Of a DNA stretch of 13,385 bases, positions 6,556-13,369 are shown piece by piece. The position numbers and the translations under genes were made by a program. Below the pieces are notes generated by a model, which did not search any database, was not told the DNA's origin, and saw only the letters and a program-made list of their open reading frames with translations. This DNA comes from an uncultured Eubacteriales bacterium (lineage in GTDB: Bacteria > Bacillota > Clostridia > Christensenellales > Borkfalkiaceae), in assembly GCA_900545325.1 (NCBI GenBank), contig UQZE01000048.1:1-13385 (forward strand). The letters are read 5' to 3'. Within the stretch, counting starts at the first letter, position 1, and every line of letters begins with the position of its first letter.

Positions 6556-6587
6556 AGTAGAAAATCTTGTTTACAGGCGCTTTTTAC

Positions 6588-6616
6588 TTGATTTTTTTGC
6601 TGTTTTATCCTAAAAT
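6588..6616 (+). promoter_or_regulatory. Sigma-A-type promoter of the XRE membrane regulator
   Basis: TTGATT (6588-6593), 17-bp spacer, TAAAAT (6611-6616). The -10 element ends six bases before the ATG, so transcription should start at or within a base of the start codon. Confidence 0.75.
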
Positions 6617-6622
6617 AGACTT

Positions 6623-7222
6623 ATGGAAGATTTGAAGAACGTTTTAGCGGAAAATTTGATAAAATACAGAAAAGCCGCTAATCTGACGCAGGCCGAGCTT
6701 GCGGAAAAAATAAATTATTCCGACAAAGCCGTTTCCAAATGGGAAAGAGCCGCGGGCATGCCCGACGTCGACGTGTTGAAGCAGATAGCGGATCTCTTCG
6801 GCGTTACGGTGGACGATATGCTTACGAAATCGGACAAGCCCGCCCGCGTGAAACGCAAGATCAACCTGCTCACGAGAACGAACGTTACCATTTGTTCCGT
6901 GCTGCTCGTGTGGCTGGTGGCCACGGCCATTTTCGTATTCACCCTGCTCGCCGCGCCGGAGATAAAAAACATGTGGCTGGCTTTCGTTTACGCCGTGCCC
7001 GCGTCCTGTATCGTGCTGCTCGTGTTCAACTGCATCTGGGGAAAGCCCTTTTTATCCATCGTCATCATTACGGGTCTTATATTTTCCCTGGCCGCGGCCA
7101 TCTATGTTACCGTGCCTTTCAGAAATTCGTGGCTGCTGTTTATATTCTGCATACCGCTCGAACTGTTGAACATCATCTACTTTTCCCTCATGATAAAAAA
7201 CAAAAGCAAACCGAAAAAATAA
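6623..7222 (+). CDS. XRE-family HTH regulator with four membrane helices
   Basis: The protein has 199 residues. Residues about 8-66 form an XRE/Cro-type helix-turn-helix (NLTQAELAEKINYSDKAVSKWERA is the core), ending in the usual VTVDDML. A basic linker (about 72-85) leads to four hydrophobic segments at about 87-110, 117-138, 143-164 and 170-191, with a lysine-rich C-terminus. This suggests a DNA-binding domain tethered to the cytoplasmic membrane, a common architecture in Clostridia and Bacilli whose signal is mostly unknown. No Shine-Dalgarno lies before the ATG at 6623 and the promoter predicts a leaderless mRNA. It is divergent from degV, and the two inverted repeats between them are plausible operators for it. 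Convergent with recG. Confidence 0.85.
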   Translation: MEDLKNVLAENLIKYRKAANLTQAELAEKINYSDKAVSKWERAAGMPDVDVLKQIADLFGVTVDDMLTKSDKPARVKRKINLLTRTNVTICSVLLVWLVATAIFVFTLLAAPEIKNMWLAFVYAVPASCIVLLVFNCIWGKPFLSIVIITGLIFSLAAAIYVTVPFRNSWLLFIFCIPLELLNIIYFSLMIKNKSKPKK

Positions 7223-7225
7223 TAA

Positions 7226-7263
7226 AGCGCGGCGCTCAAAAGAGCGCCGCGTTCTTTCTTTCC
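7226..7263. terminator. Bidirectional terminator between the XRE regulator gene and recG
   Basis: A perfect 10-bp GC-rich stem (7228-7237 with 7242-7251) with an AAAA loop. It is followed by a T-rich tract on the plus strand (TTCTTTCTTT) and by a T-rich tract on the minus strand (complement of 7212-7227). It separates two convergent genes. Confidence 0.85.
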
Positions 7264-7264
7264 G

Positions 7265-9274
7265 TCAGTTCAACGCGATATCTTTTAACTTCTCATATTT
7301 TGCGATCGCAACCCGTTTTATCTCTTCGAGGTTTCCGCCCGAAAGAAAGGCCTCGTCGCTCAGTTTCTTGGCTAAAAATATCGAGGCGGTGGAATAGCTG
7401 AGGTTTCCCAGATCGCCTATATATTTGCCGCTCTGCCGCGCGCCGAGGAAATCCCCTCCGCCGCGCAGTTCGTAATCGTATTCCGCGATTTTAAACCCGT
7501 CGGAATTGTTTTTCAGAATTTTCAGCCGCTCGTAAGACTCTCCGCCCGCTGAAGAAAGCAGAAAGCAATAGCTCTTGATGTCCGACCTGCCCACGCGGCC
7601 GCGCAGCTGGTGCAGCTGCGACAACCCGAATCGCTCGGCGTTGCAGATGACCATGACGGAGGCGTTGGGCACGTCCACGCCGACTTCAATGACCGTAGTG
7701 CTGACAAGGCAGTCGAACCCGCCGTCTTTGAATTCCTGCATGATGGCCGTCTTCTCCGCGTCCTTCAGCTTGCCGTGCAGCAGGCGGAACCTCAGCGAAG
7801 GCAGGCGTGCGGTAAGTTCTTCGTATAGTTCGGTAACGCTCATGAGCGAACCCTCTTCGTCGCCCTCTATCTTGGGACAGACGAAATAAGCCTGCCGCCC
7901 GGCCTCTGCCTGCTTTTTGATAAATCCCAGCATATCGTCGTATTTGGCGAGGGGCACGACGTTGGTCTGCACCTCCTGCCGTTCTGCAGGCTTGCCCTGT
8001 ATGGTGGATATATCGAGATCGCCGTAAAAAATCAGCGAAAGCGTGCGCGGAATGGGCGTCGCGCTCATGACGAGCACGTCGGGAAAAACGCCCTTATCGC
8101 TCAGAGAACTTCTCTGCGCCACGCCGAAACGATGCTGTTCGTCGCAAAGACAAAAGCTCAATTTTTTAAATTGCACGTCCTTTTCGAGCAGGGCGTGCGT
8201 GCCGACGAGAATATTTGTTTCTCCCGCGAGCAGACGCCGCTTGACCTCCCTTTTTTCCTTTGCGGTGAGCGACCCCGTGAGCAGATCCACGCCGTATTCG
8301 GGAAAATATCGTTTCGCGATCGCAAAGTTCTGGCGCGCGAGCACCTCGGTTGGCGCGAGCATGGCGGCCTGATACCCGCTTTTGACGGCGACGAACATGG
8401 CGGACAGCCCTACCGCCGTCTTTCCGCTGCCCACGTCGCCCTGGAGCAGTCTGTTCATCACCTTTTCGCCCTTCATGTCGGCGAAGATCTCGTTCACCGC
8501 GCTCTTCTGTCCTTCGGTGAACCGGAAGGGAAAGCGCGCGACAAATTCCAAAAGTTCCTTATCTGTACAGGAATAACGGTTGAGCCGCACCTGCTCGTTG
8601 CTCCCCTTGATCATCTTGAATGCGGAGATGAGCGCGAAATATTCCTCCGTCGCAATCCTGTCGGACGCCTCGTTTTTTGCGGTGAAACTTTCCGGATTAT
8701 GCACCGCGTTATAACTTTCCGCTAGATCCGTAAGCCCGTATTTTTTCTGCAAATCAAAGGGGATTATGCTCTTCGGCGGCGCCAGGCGGCAGGCGGTTTT
8801 CACGCTGTCGCGCACTACTTTTTGCGTGAGATTCCCCTTTAAAGGATACTGCGGCACGATCCCCTTTAAACGATAGTTCTGCTCTATCGGCTCGAACGAG
8901 GGATTGACCAGGCTTACCTGCCCGAACTTGTTCTGCACGCGGCCGTAAAAGAGGTATTCCGCGTCCTCCTTGAGTTTGCCGAGCACGTAAGGCTGATTGA
9001 ACCATATCGCCGTGAACGGCTCGCCGTACTGCGTGCAGTACACCTTGACGTATTTCACGTGCCGCGCCGACATAAGCGGCGGCGGCACGTTCATAACCTT
9101 GCCCACGGTGAGAACTACGTCGTTATGATAGCAGTTTTTCAGGAGCGTTACCTGCCTTAAATCGAGATAGGCGCGCGGAAAGAGCTTGACGAGATCCTCC
9201 GCGCTGTTCACGCCGAGGCGGGCGAAGTCCTTTTCCCTCTTTTCGTTTATCCCTTTGATCCGCGAAAGTTCCAT
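7265..9274 (-). CDS. recG: ATP-dependent DNA helicase RecG
   Basis: The protein has 669 residues, a full-length RecG. RecG remodels stalled replication forks and Holliday junctions. From the N-terminus there is a helical/HhH-like region (LSRIKGINEKREKDFARLG), the OB-fold wedge domain (about 45-135), and two helicase lobes. The Walker A motif is GDVGSGKT (279-286), the motif II box DEQH (378-381) with HRFGV, SATPIPRT near 404-411, STTVIEVGVDVPNA near 525-538 and motif VI QLRGRVGR (556-563). The C-terminal TRG-like segment includes the GDFLGARQSG block. The start at ATG 9274 is preceded by AAGGAG; an in-frame TTG at 9289 lies upstream of that SD. It follows fakA on the same strand but with an intrinsic terminator between them. 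Confidence 0.96.
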   Translation of the reverse strand: MELSRIKGINEKREKDFARLGVNSAEDLVKLFPRAYLDLRQVTLLKNCYHNDVVLTVGKVMNVPPPLMSARHVKYVKVYCTQYGEPFTAIWFNQPYVLGKLKEDAEYLFYGRVQNKFGQVSLVNPSFEPIEQNYRLKGIVPQYPLKGNLTQKVVRDSVKTACRLAPPKSIIPFDLQKKYGLTDLAESYNAVHNPESFTAKNEASDRIATEEYFALISAFKMIKGSNEQVRLNRYSCTDKELLEFVARFPFRFTEGQKSAVNEIFADMKGEKVMNRLLQGDVGSGKTAVGLSAMFVAVKSGYQAAMLAPTEVLARQNFAIAKRYFPEYGVDLLTGSLTAKEKREVKRRLLAGETNILVGTHALLEKDVQFKKLSFCLCDEQHRFGVAQRSSLSDKGVFPDVLVMSATPIPRTLSLIFYGDLDISTIQGKPAERQEVQTNVVPLAKYDDMLGFIKKQAEAGRQAYFVCPKIEGDEEGSLMSVTELYEELTARLPSLRFRLLHGKLKDAEKTAIMQEFKDGGFDCLVSTTVIEVGVDVPNASVMVICNAERFGLSQLHQLRGRVGRSDIKSYCFLLSSAGGESYERLKILKNNSDGFKIAEYDYELRGGGDFLGARQSGKYIGDLGNLSYSTASIFLAKKLSDEAFLSGGNLEEIKRVAIAKYEKLKDIALN

Positions 9275-9287
9275 AGCGCTCCTTATC

Positions 9288-9313
9288 AAAAAAGGGAAAC
9301 CGCAGTTTCCCTT
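9288..9313 (-). terminator. Intrinsic terminator between fakA and recG
   Basis: On the minus strand a perfect 9-bp stem (9305-9313 with 9292-9300), a 4-nt loop and T6 (complement of 9288-9293). It starts 12 nt after the fakA stop and ends 6 nt before the recG SD (complement of 9277-9282). recG expression therefore needs read-through or a promoter not seen here. Confidence 0.8.
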
Positions 9314-9325
9314 ATGTGTTCTTTT

Positions 9326-10960
9326 TTATTCCAGCGCGATCATGTAGTAATAGATCGGCTGGCCGCCGTAATTGATTTCGACGTCGCATTCGGGATAAAG
9401 CTCCTGAAGCTCCGCCTGTATCTCCGCCGCGTCCTCTTCCTTGACGTCCTCGCCGTAATAGAGCGTAATGATTTCGTCCGACATGCTCTTGAGCTTTGCC
9501 ACGAGATCGATCACCACTTTTTTGACGTTATCGCCCTTGGCGAGTATCTTTTTGTTGTCCAGACCGATTATATCGCCCTCTTTAAGGGAAAAACCGTCTA
9601 TTTTGGTCGTTCTGACCGCATAAGTAACCTGTCCCGCGGTAACATTGTCGAGCGCGTGGATCATATTCGCCTTGTTTTCCTCCGCGCTGACTTCGGGGTT
9701 GAACGCCAGCGCCGCGGAAAATCCCTGCGGTATGTTCTTGGTGGGGATCACGTGAATGGTCTTGCCCTCCACGAGCGATTTCGCCTGTTCCGCCGCCAGG
9801 ATGATATTCTTGTTGTTGGGCAGCACGAAGATCGTGTCCGCATTGATGCGCTGCGCCGCATCCGCTATGCTCGAAGCGCTCGGATTCATGGACTGTCCGC
9901 CCTCGATAATGCCGTCCACCGTCAGATCGCGGAAAATGTCCGAAATGCCTTCTCCCACGGAAACGGCGAGCATTGCCATATCTTTCTTTTCCGCTTCGTA
10001 TTTCTTTTTCAGTTCGCGGTTCTGTTCGAGCATGTTCTCGATCTTCACCTTGTCGAGTTCGCCGAGTTCGAGCGCGTAGGAAAGCGCCACGCCAGGCTTG
10101 TTGGTGTGCACGTGCACCTTGACGAGTTCCAGATCGCCTATGACGATCACGCAGTCGCCCAGAGCCATCAGCTTTTCGCGGAGTTTTTCTATATCCGCGA
10201 GCGTGGTCTTTTTATTGATATTGATGATGAAAAATTCCGTGCAGTAGGCGAATTCTATCACGCCGAGGTTCATGATGTCCGCATGATCCATCAGCGTTTC
10301 GGAAGAGGATTTCGGTTCGCTCACCGTGATGTTGCCGCCGACTTCTTCGCCGATCAGCGCCTTGTACATGCCTTCATACAGGCACATCAGCCCTTTGCCG
10401 CCCGCGTCCACAACGCCCGCCTTTTTGAGTACGGGGAGCAGTTCGGGCGTTTTTTCCACCGATTCCTCGCCTTTTTTGATGAGTTCGGGCAAAAAAGTTT
10501 CAAAATCCTTGAACTTTCCGCGCACCGTCCATGCATGTTCGCCGACCTCCCGCGCCACCGTCAGCATGGTGCCCTCTTTGGGCTTGCTGACCGCGCCGTA
10601 AGCCACCTTCGCGCCGTTCTGCACGGCGGAAGCGAACAGCTTTATATCTACGGCCTGCGCCTCTTTTATCGTGTTGCAAAATCCCCTTAAAACCTGGGAC
10701 AAAATAACGCCGGAATTGCCGCGCGCCCCTCTCAGCGCGCCCTTGGACACCGCCTCCGCAATGTCGTATATGCTGTTGCTGTTACAGCTCAGAAGTTCTT
10801 TTACCGCCGATTGCAAAGTGAGCGACATGTTCGTGCCCGTATCGCCGTCGGGAACGGGAAACACGTTTAAAGAATCGATCGTCGCCCTGTTTATTTCGAG
10901 GAGCTTTGCCGCAGTGATGATCATATTTTTGAGCATCGCCCCGTTAAAAGTTTTCTGCAT
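9326..10960 (-). CDS. fakA: Fatty acid kinase catalytic subunit FakA (DAK2/YloV family)
   Basis: The protein has 544 residues. FakA phosphorylates fatty acids bound to DegV/FakB proteins, feeding acyl-phosphate into phospholipid synthesis. The N-terminal DhaL/DAK2 kinase domain (about 1-205) has the metal-ATP motif PDGDTGTNMSLT (37-48), GARGNSGVILSQVLRGF (78-94) and VDAGGKGL (184-191). A middle domain (about 215-330) carries a series of DVIVIGDLELVKVHVHTNKPG-type segments, and the C-terminal part (about 340-544) is the EDD-like domain. It follows the Asp23-family gene by 91 nt on the same strand, the same order as yloU-yloV in B. subtilis. The SD is GAGG, 6 nt before ATG. Confidence 0.93.
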   Translation of the reverse strand: MQKTFNGAMLKNMIITAAKLLEINRATIDSLNVFPVPDGDTGTNMSLTLQSAVKELLSCNSNSIYDIAEAVSKGALRGARGNSGVILSQVLRGFCNTIKEAQAVDIKLFASAVQNGAKVAYGAVSKPKEGTMLTVAREVGEHAWTVRGKFKDFETFLPELIKKGEESVEKTPELLPVLKKAGVVDAGGKGLMCLYEGMYKALIGEEVGGNITVSEPKSSSETLMDHADIMNLGVIEFAYCTEFFIININKKTTLADIEKLREKLMALGDCVIVIGDLELVKVHVHTNKPGVALSYALELGELDKVKIENMLEQNRELKKKYEAEKKDMAMLAVSVGEGISDIFRDLTVDGIIEGGQSMNPSASSIADAAQRINADTIFVLPNNKNIILAAEQAKSLVEGKTIHVIPTKNIPQGFSAALAFNPEVSAEENKANMIHALDNVTAGQVTYAVRTTKIDGFSLKEGDIIGLDNKKILAKGDNVKKVVIDLVAKLKSMSDEIITLYYGEDVKEEDAAEIQAELQELYPECDVEINYGGQPIYYYMIALE

Positions 10961-11051
10961 TATATACCTCTTCGTTAAGTTATGATCAAATTGATTTTTC
11001 GGCGCGGAAATAACGCCGCCCGCCCCTTAGGCAGGCCGCGTTTTCGCACCC

Positions 11052-11402
11052 TTAAAGTTTTACGCCTTTTATATTCACGTTGACGGTGTCCACCAGCATG
11101 CCGGTGAATCTCTCCACTCTGTACTTGACGAATTCCTTGAGCGATTCCGCCACGGCCTTGATCGATACGCCGTGTTTGACGATCACGTGAACGTCTATAA
11201 AAATACGATCTCCGCTCGTTCTGATGCGGACGCCTTTCACCGTGTTTTTTCGCGTAAACAGGGCGGTTACGGAGTCAAGTATGCTGTACGGTACGAGTTC
11301 CACGATGCCGTAACACTCCAACGACGCGTAATACACAAAGTTGGCGATCGCTTCGTCCGTTATGCTGATCTCTCCGTAGATGTTGTTCGTATTGACAGAC
11401 AT
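11052..11402 (-). CDS. Asp23/Gls24 family protein (YloU-like)
   Basis: The protein has 116 residues. The fold signature is an N-terminal GEISITDEAIANFVYYASLECYG segment (residues 10-32), a central RIRTSGDRIFIDVHVIVKHG strand region and the closing FTGMLVDTVNVNIKGVKL. Members include alkaline-shock protein Asp23 and B. subtilis YloU; they are thought to associate with the cell envelope, but the biochemical role is unclear. No signal peptide or membrane helix is present. It is first in an operon with fakA and has its own promoter divergent from rpmB. The SD is weak (AAGGGA about 10 nt from ATG). Confidence 0.9.
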   Translation of the reverse strand: MSVNTNNIYGEISITDEAIANFVYYASLECYGIVELVPYSILDSVTALFTRKNTVKGVRIRTSGDRIFIDVHVIVKHGVSIKAVAESLKEFVKYRVERFTGMLVDTVNVNIKGVKL

Positions 11403-11433
11403 TTATTTACCGTCCCTTTCTTTACTCATTCTA

Positions 11434-11462
11434 ATTTTACAATATTTATCCGAGATTTGCAA
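11434..11462 (-). promoter_or_regulatory. Sigma-A-type promoter of the asp23-fakA operon
   Basis: Minus strand: TTGCAA (complement of 11457-11462), 17-bp spacer, TAAAAT (complement of 11434-11439). The start near 11427 leaves a leader of about 25 nt. Confidence 0.75.
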
Positions 11463-11532
11463 CAATATTCCTTTAATTTATTGCGATTTTTTGAAAGCCT
11501 GCAAAATTTTTGGCGTAAGCGCCTTATTTTCC

Positions 11533-11561
11533 TTGCTTTTTTTTCCGTTTTATGCTAATGT
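11533..11561 (+). promoter_or_regulatory. Promoter of rpmB with an extended -10
   Basis: TTGCTT (11533-11538), 17-bp spacer, TAATGT (11556-11561) preceded by TGC. The 9-bp word TATGCTAAT occurs twice (11551-11559 and 11565-11573), so a second, overlapping extended -10 at 11570-11575 is possible. Confidence 0.6.
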
Positions 11562-11607
11562 ATTTATGCTAATTTTGTAAAGCGACCAAAACGGAGGAAA
11601 AATATAT

Positions 11608-11799
11608 ATGTCTAGAGTATGCAGCGTTTGCAACAAGGGTAAACTTTCGGGAAATCTGGTGAGCCATTCCAACCGCAAGACTCCGCGCCAGTACAACGCG
11701 AATTTGCAGAAAGTAAAAGTTAAACATGCCGACGGCAACGTTTCTTCGGAATACGTCTGCGCCCGCTGTCTGAAGAGCGGCAAGGTAGAAAGAGCCTAA
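11608..11799 (+). CDS. rpmB: 50S ribosomal protein L28 (bL28), zinc-binding form
   Basis: The protein has 63 residues, the usual length for the short bacterial L28. The family core VSHSNRKTPRQYNANLQKVKV is clear in pieces: SHSNRKT (about 19-25) and NLQKVKVK. Two CxxC pairs (C5/C8 and C51/C54) make the zinc-binding C+ form. The SD GGAGG (11593-11597) lies 10 nt before ATG. It is on the plus strand while the surrounding conserved block is on the minus strand, as in B. subtilis. Flanked by a promoter and an intrinsic terminator, it is monocistronic. Confidence 0.97.
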   Translation: MSRVCSVCNKGKLSGNLVSHSNRKTPRQYNANLQKVKVKHADGNVSSEYVCARCLKSGKVERA

Positions 11800-11823
11800 A
11801 AATTTTCCATACGGAAATTTACG

Positions 11824-11852
11824 GCGGTTGCGTTTTGCGTAACCGCTTTTTT
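11824..11852 (+). terminator. Intrinsic terminator of rpmB
   Basis: A 9-bp stem with one G-U pair (11824-11832 with 11838-11846), a 5-nt loop and T6 (11847-11852), 24 nt after the rpmB stop. Confidence 0.85.
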
Positions 11853-11922
11853 GCGTTGTTTTAAGGCTTGTCCGCCGCGGGACGCGCCCTGCCCCGCACG
11901 GAACTAAGAGCGGATTTTATAA

Positions 11923-12039
11923 TTAAAGCGGCTGGTGATTTTCAGCCGCTTTTGTTTTTTCCCTTTTTATCCTGTTTCTGAAAATAAGCCTAAGTAACTT
12001 TCTCACCGCTTTGGGCGGCTTAACGCAACATATTCTCAT
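11923..12039 (-). CDS. spoVM: SpoVM-like stage V sporulation small peptide
   Basis: This 38-residue peptide begins MRICCVKPPKAVRKLLRLIF. Aligned without gaps to B. subtilis SpoVM (26 residues), it keeps K7, P9, K10 and R17. P9 is the residue that makes the short amphipathic helix recognise the convex forespore membrane, where SpoVM anchors SpoIVA and starts coat assembly. A strong SD (AAGGAG, 6 nt before ATG) and a sigma-E-like promoter precede it. The position between rpe and the inverted rpmB is that of spoVM in B. subtilis. The basic C-terminal tail is about 12 residues longer than in B. subtilis, and its last nine codons lie within a hairpin (11925-11952). An 88-codon frame with an upstream start (12189) overlaps rpe and is not needed. 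Recognition rests on a short motif and synteny. Confidence 0.75.
   Translation of the reverse strand: MRICCVKPPKAVRKLLRLIFRNRIKREKTKAAENHQPL
11925..11960 (+). terminator. Hairpin with T tract, overlapping the 3' end of spoVM
   Basis: A perfect 10-bp stem (11925-11934 with 11943-11952) and an 8-nt loop, followed on the plus strand by T, G and T6. As a plus-strand terminator it could back up the rpmB terminator. On the minus strand it is followed only by a weak T-rich stretch, and it contains the last codons and stop of spoVM. Confidence 0.6.
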
Positions 12040-12067
12040 AGCCCTCTCCTTTTCGTTACATATAAAC

Positions 12068-12095
12068 AATATATGCGTCCGAAAGGCGGTTATGA
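12068..12095 (-). promoter_or_regulatory. Sigma-E-like promoter of spoVM
   Basis: Minus strand: TCATAAC (complement of 12089-12095; 5 of 7 to the -35 consensus KMATATT), 13-bp spacer, CATATATT (complement of 12068-12075; 7 of 8 to CATACAHT). Spacing is in the range for sigma-E. In B. subtilis spoVM is a sigma-E gene. The region is AT-rich, so chance resemblance is possible. Confidence 0.55.
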
Positions 12096-12106
12096 CAAAT
12101 TTTAAA

Positions 12107-12778
12107 TTATAAGGACACGCCCGCGCCGCCGCGCAGCTTTGCGATGGCGGCCTTTCTGTCCGCCGCCCTGAACACCGCGCTCCCCGCAACGATGACGTCC
12201 GCGCCGAGTTCTATCAGCCGCGCCGCGTTTTCCTCCGTAACGCCGCCGTCGACCTCAAGCAGCGTACCGGGCTTTTTCTCCGCGATCTCTTTTGCAAGGC
12301 GCCTCAGTTTTTCGTCCGCCGCGGCAATGTATTTCTGACCGCCGAAGCCGGGATACACGCTCATGACGAGCACCATGTCGCAAAGCTGTAAAAATTCCGC
12401 CGCACGCTCCCACGGCGTGTCGGGATTGATGACTACGCCCGCCTTCGCGCCGCAGTCCCCGATAAGTTTCAAAACAGCCGCCGTGTCCGTCCCGCAGGCC
12501 TCGTAATGCACAGTGATGTAATCCGCGCCCGCTTTCGCAAAACGTTCCACGTATTTTTCGGGATGCACGATCATCAAATGCGCGTCGATCGGCAGGGAGG
12601 TGCATTTTCTGATATCCTCCACCATCTTGATGCCGAAAGTGATATTCGGCACGAAAACGCCGTCCATCACGTCCGCATGGATCATGTCCGCCCCGCATTC
12701 CTCGAGCGACTTCACTTCTTCCCCCATGCGGGAGAAATCCGCCGACAGTATGGACGGCGCGATCAAAACTTTACTCAT
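12107..12778 (-). CDS. rpe: Ribulose-phosphate 3-epimerase
   Basis: The protein has 223 residues and is full length. It interconverts ribulose 5-phosphate and xylulose 5-phosphate in the pentose phosphate pathway. The TIM-barrel signatures are APSILSADF (7-15, with S9), the metal and catalytic residues H34 and D36 in MIHADVMDG, H67 in DAHLMI, the phosphate loop VYPGFGGQ (141-148), D177 in EVDGGV, and GSAVF near the C-terminus. The SD GGAGG lies 4 nt before ATG. The start codon overlaps the 3' end of rsgA by 8 nt, so the two are coupled, the cpgA-rpe order of B. subtilis. Confidence 0.96.
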   Translation of the reverse strand: MSKVLIAPSILSADFSRMGEEVKSLEECGADMIHADVMDGVFVPNITFGIKMVEDIRKCTSLPIDAHLMIVHPEKYVERFAKAGADYITVHYEACGTDTAAVLKLIGDCGAKAGVVINPDTPWERAAEFLQLCDMVLVMSVYPGFGGQKYIAAADEKLRRLAKEIAEKKPGTLLEVDGGVTEENAARLIELGADVIVAGSAVFRAADRKAAIAKLRGGAGVSL

Positions 12779-13369
12779 ATTCCCTCCTTTTTTCCTTTAA
12801 CCGCCTGAAAAGTTCGGCGTAACGGAGATATCTTTCCCGATCGATCCCGCCGTTTTCCGCCAGTCTTTTCACCTCGCAGCCGGGTTCGCTCGTATGCGTG
12901 CAGCCGCGGAAACGGCAGAGCCCTGCGGATTTTTCGAACTCGGGATAATACGCCGCGAGATCTTCCGCCAAAACGTCCGTTTCCAGCACGGCAAAGCCCG
13001 GCGTATCGACGATGCGGCAGTCGCCGAACGTGTAGATGCGCGAACTCGTGGTGGTGTGTCTGCCCCGCTTGATGCCGCTGAGCGCGCCTACGCGCAAATC
13101 CGTGGAAAACATTGCGTTGACGAGCGAGGACTTACCCACCGCCGACTGCCCCGCCAGGGCGGTCAGCCTGCCGCGTATCTTTTCCCTGAGCGCGGAAAGG
13201 TTATCGCCGCGCGCGGCGGAAACAGACATTATTTCCGTCCCCGCGCCCGCATATTCGCGCCGCACCTTTTCGTAAACGTCCGCGCCGAGGTCGTTTTTGT
13301 TGACGGCGAGCACCACGGGCACGCCCTCCTTTTCCGCGGAAACAAGCAGTTTGTCGAGCATGAGAAAAT
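12771..13369 (-). CDS. rsgA: Ribosome small-subunit GTPase RsgA, C-terminal part
   Basis: Partial: about 199 residues of a protein normally near 290; the N-terminal OB-fold is cut off by the contig end. RsgA is a circularly permuted GTPase that acts in late 30S subunit maturation. The permuted order G4-G1-G2-G3 is visible: NKND, GQSAVGKS (Gly-to-Ala change in the usual GVGKS context), GRHTTT and DTPG. The C-terminal zinc knuckle follows (C149, C154, H156, C162 counted from the first in-frame Met at 13361). That Met is internal, not the real start, and the frame stays open into the adapter bases. It overlaps rpe by 8 nt. Confidence 0.95.

Noticed and set aside
9314..10690. Long plus-strand open frame of 458 codons antisense to fakA
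   Set aside because: It is fully overlapped by fakA, which has recognisable kinase motifs. The antisense translation is rich in His, Phe and Arg with no domain signature, the usual effect of GC-biased codons.
10981..11051. Small hairpins in the asp23-fakA gap as a terminator
   Set aside because: The stems are short (5-7 bp, one with a G-U pair) and no T run follows on the minus strand.
12040..12189. Extended 88-codon version of the spoVM frame starting inside rpe
   Set aside because: The extra residues overlap rpe, match nothing, and lack an SD, while the inner ATG at 12039 has a strong one.
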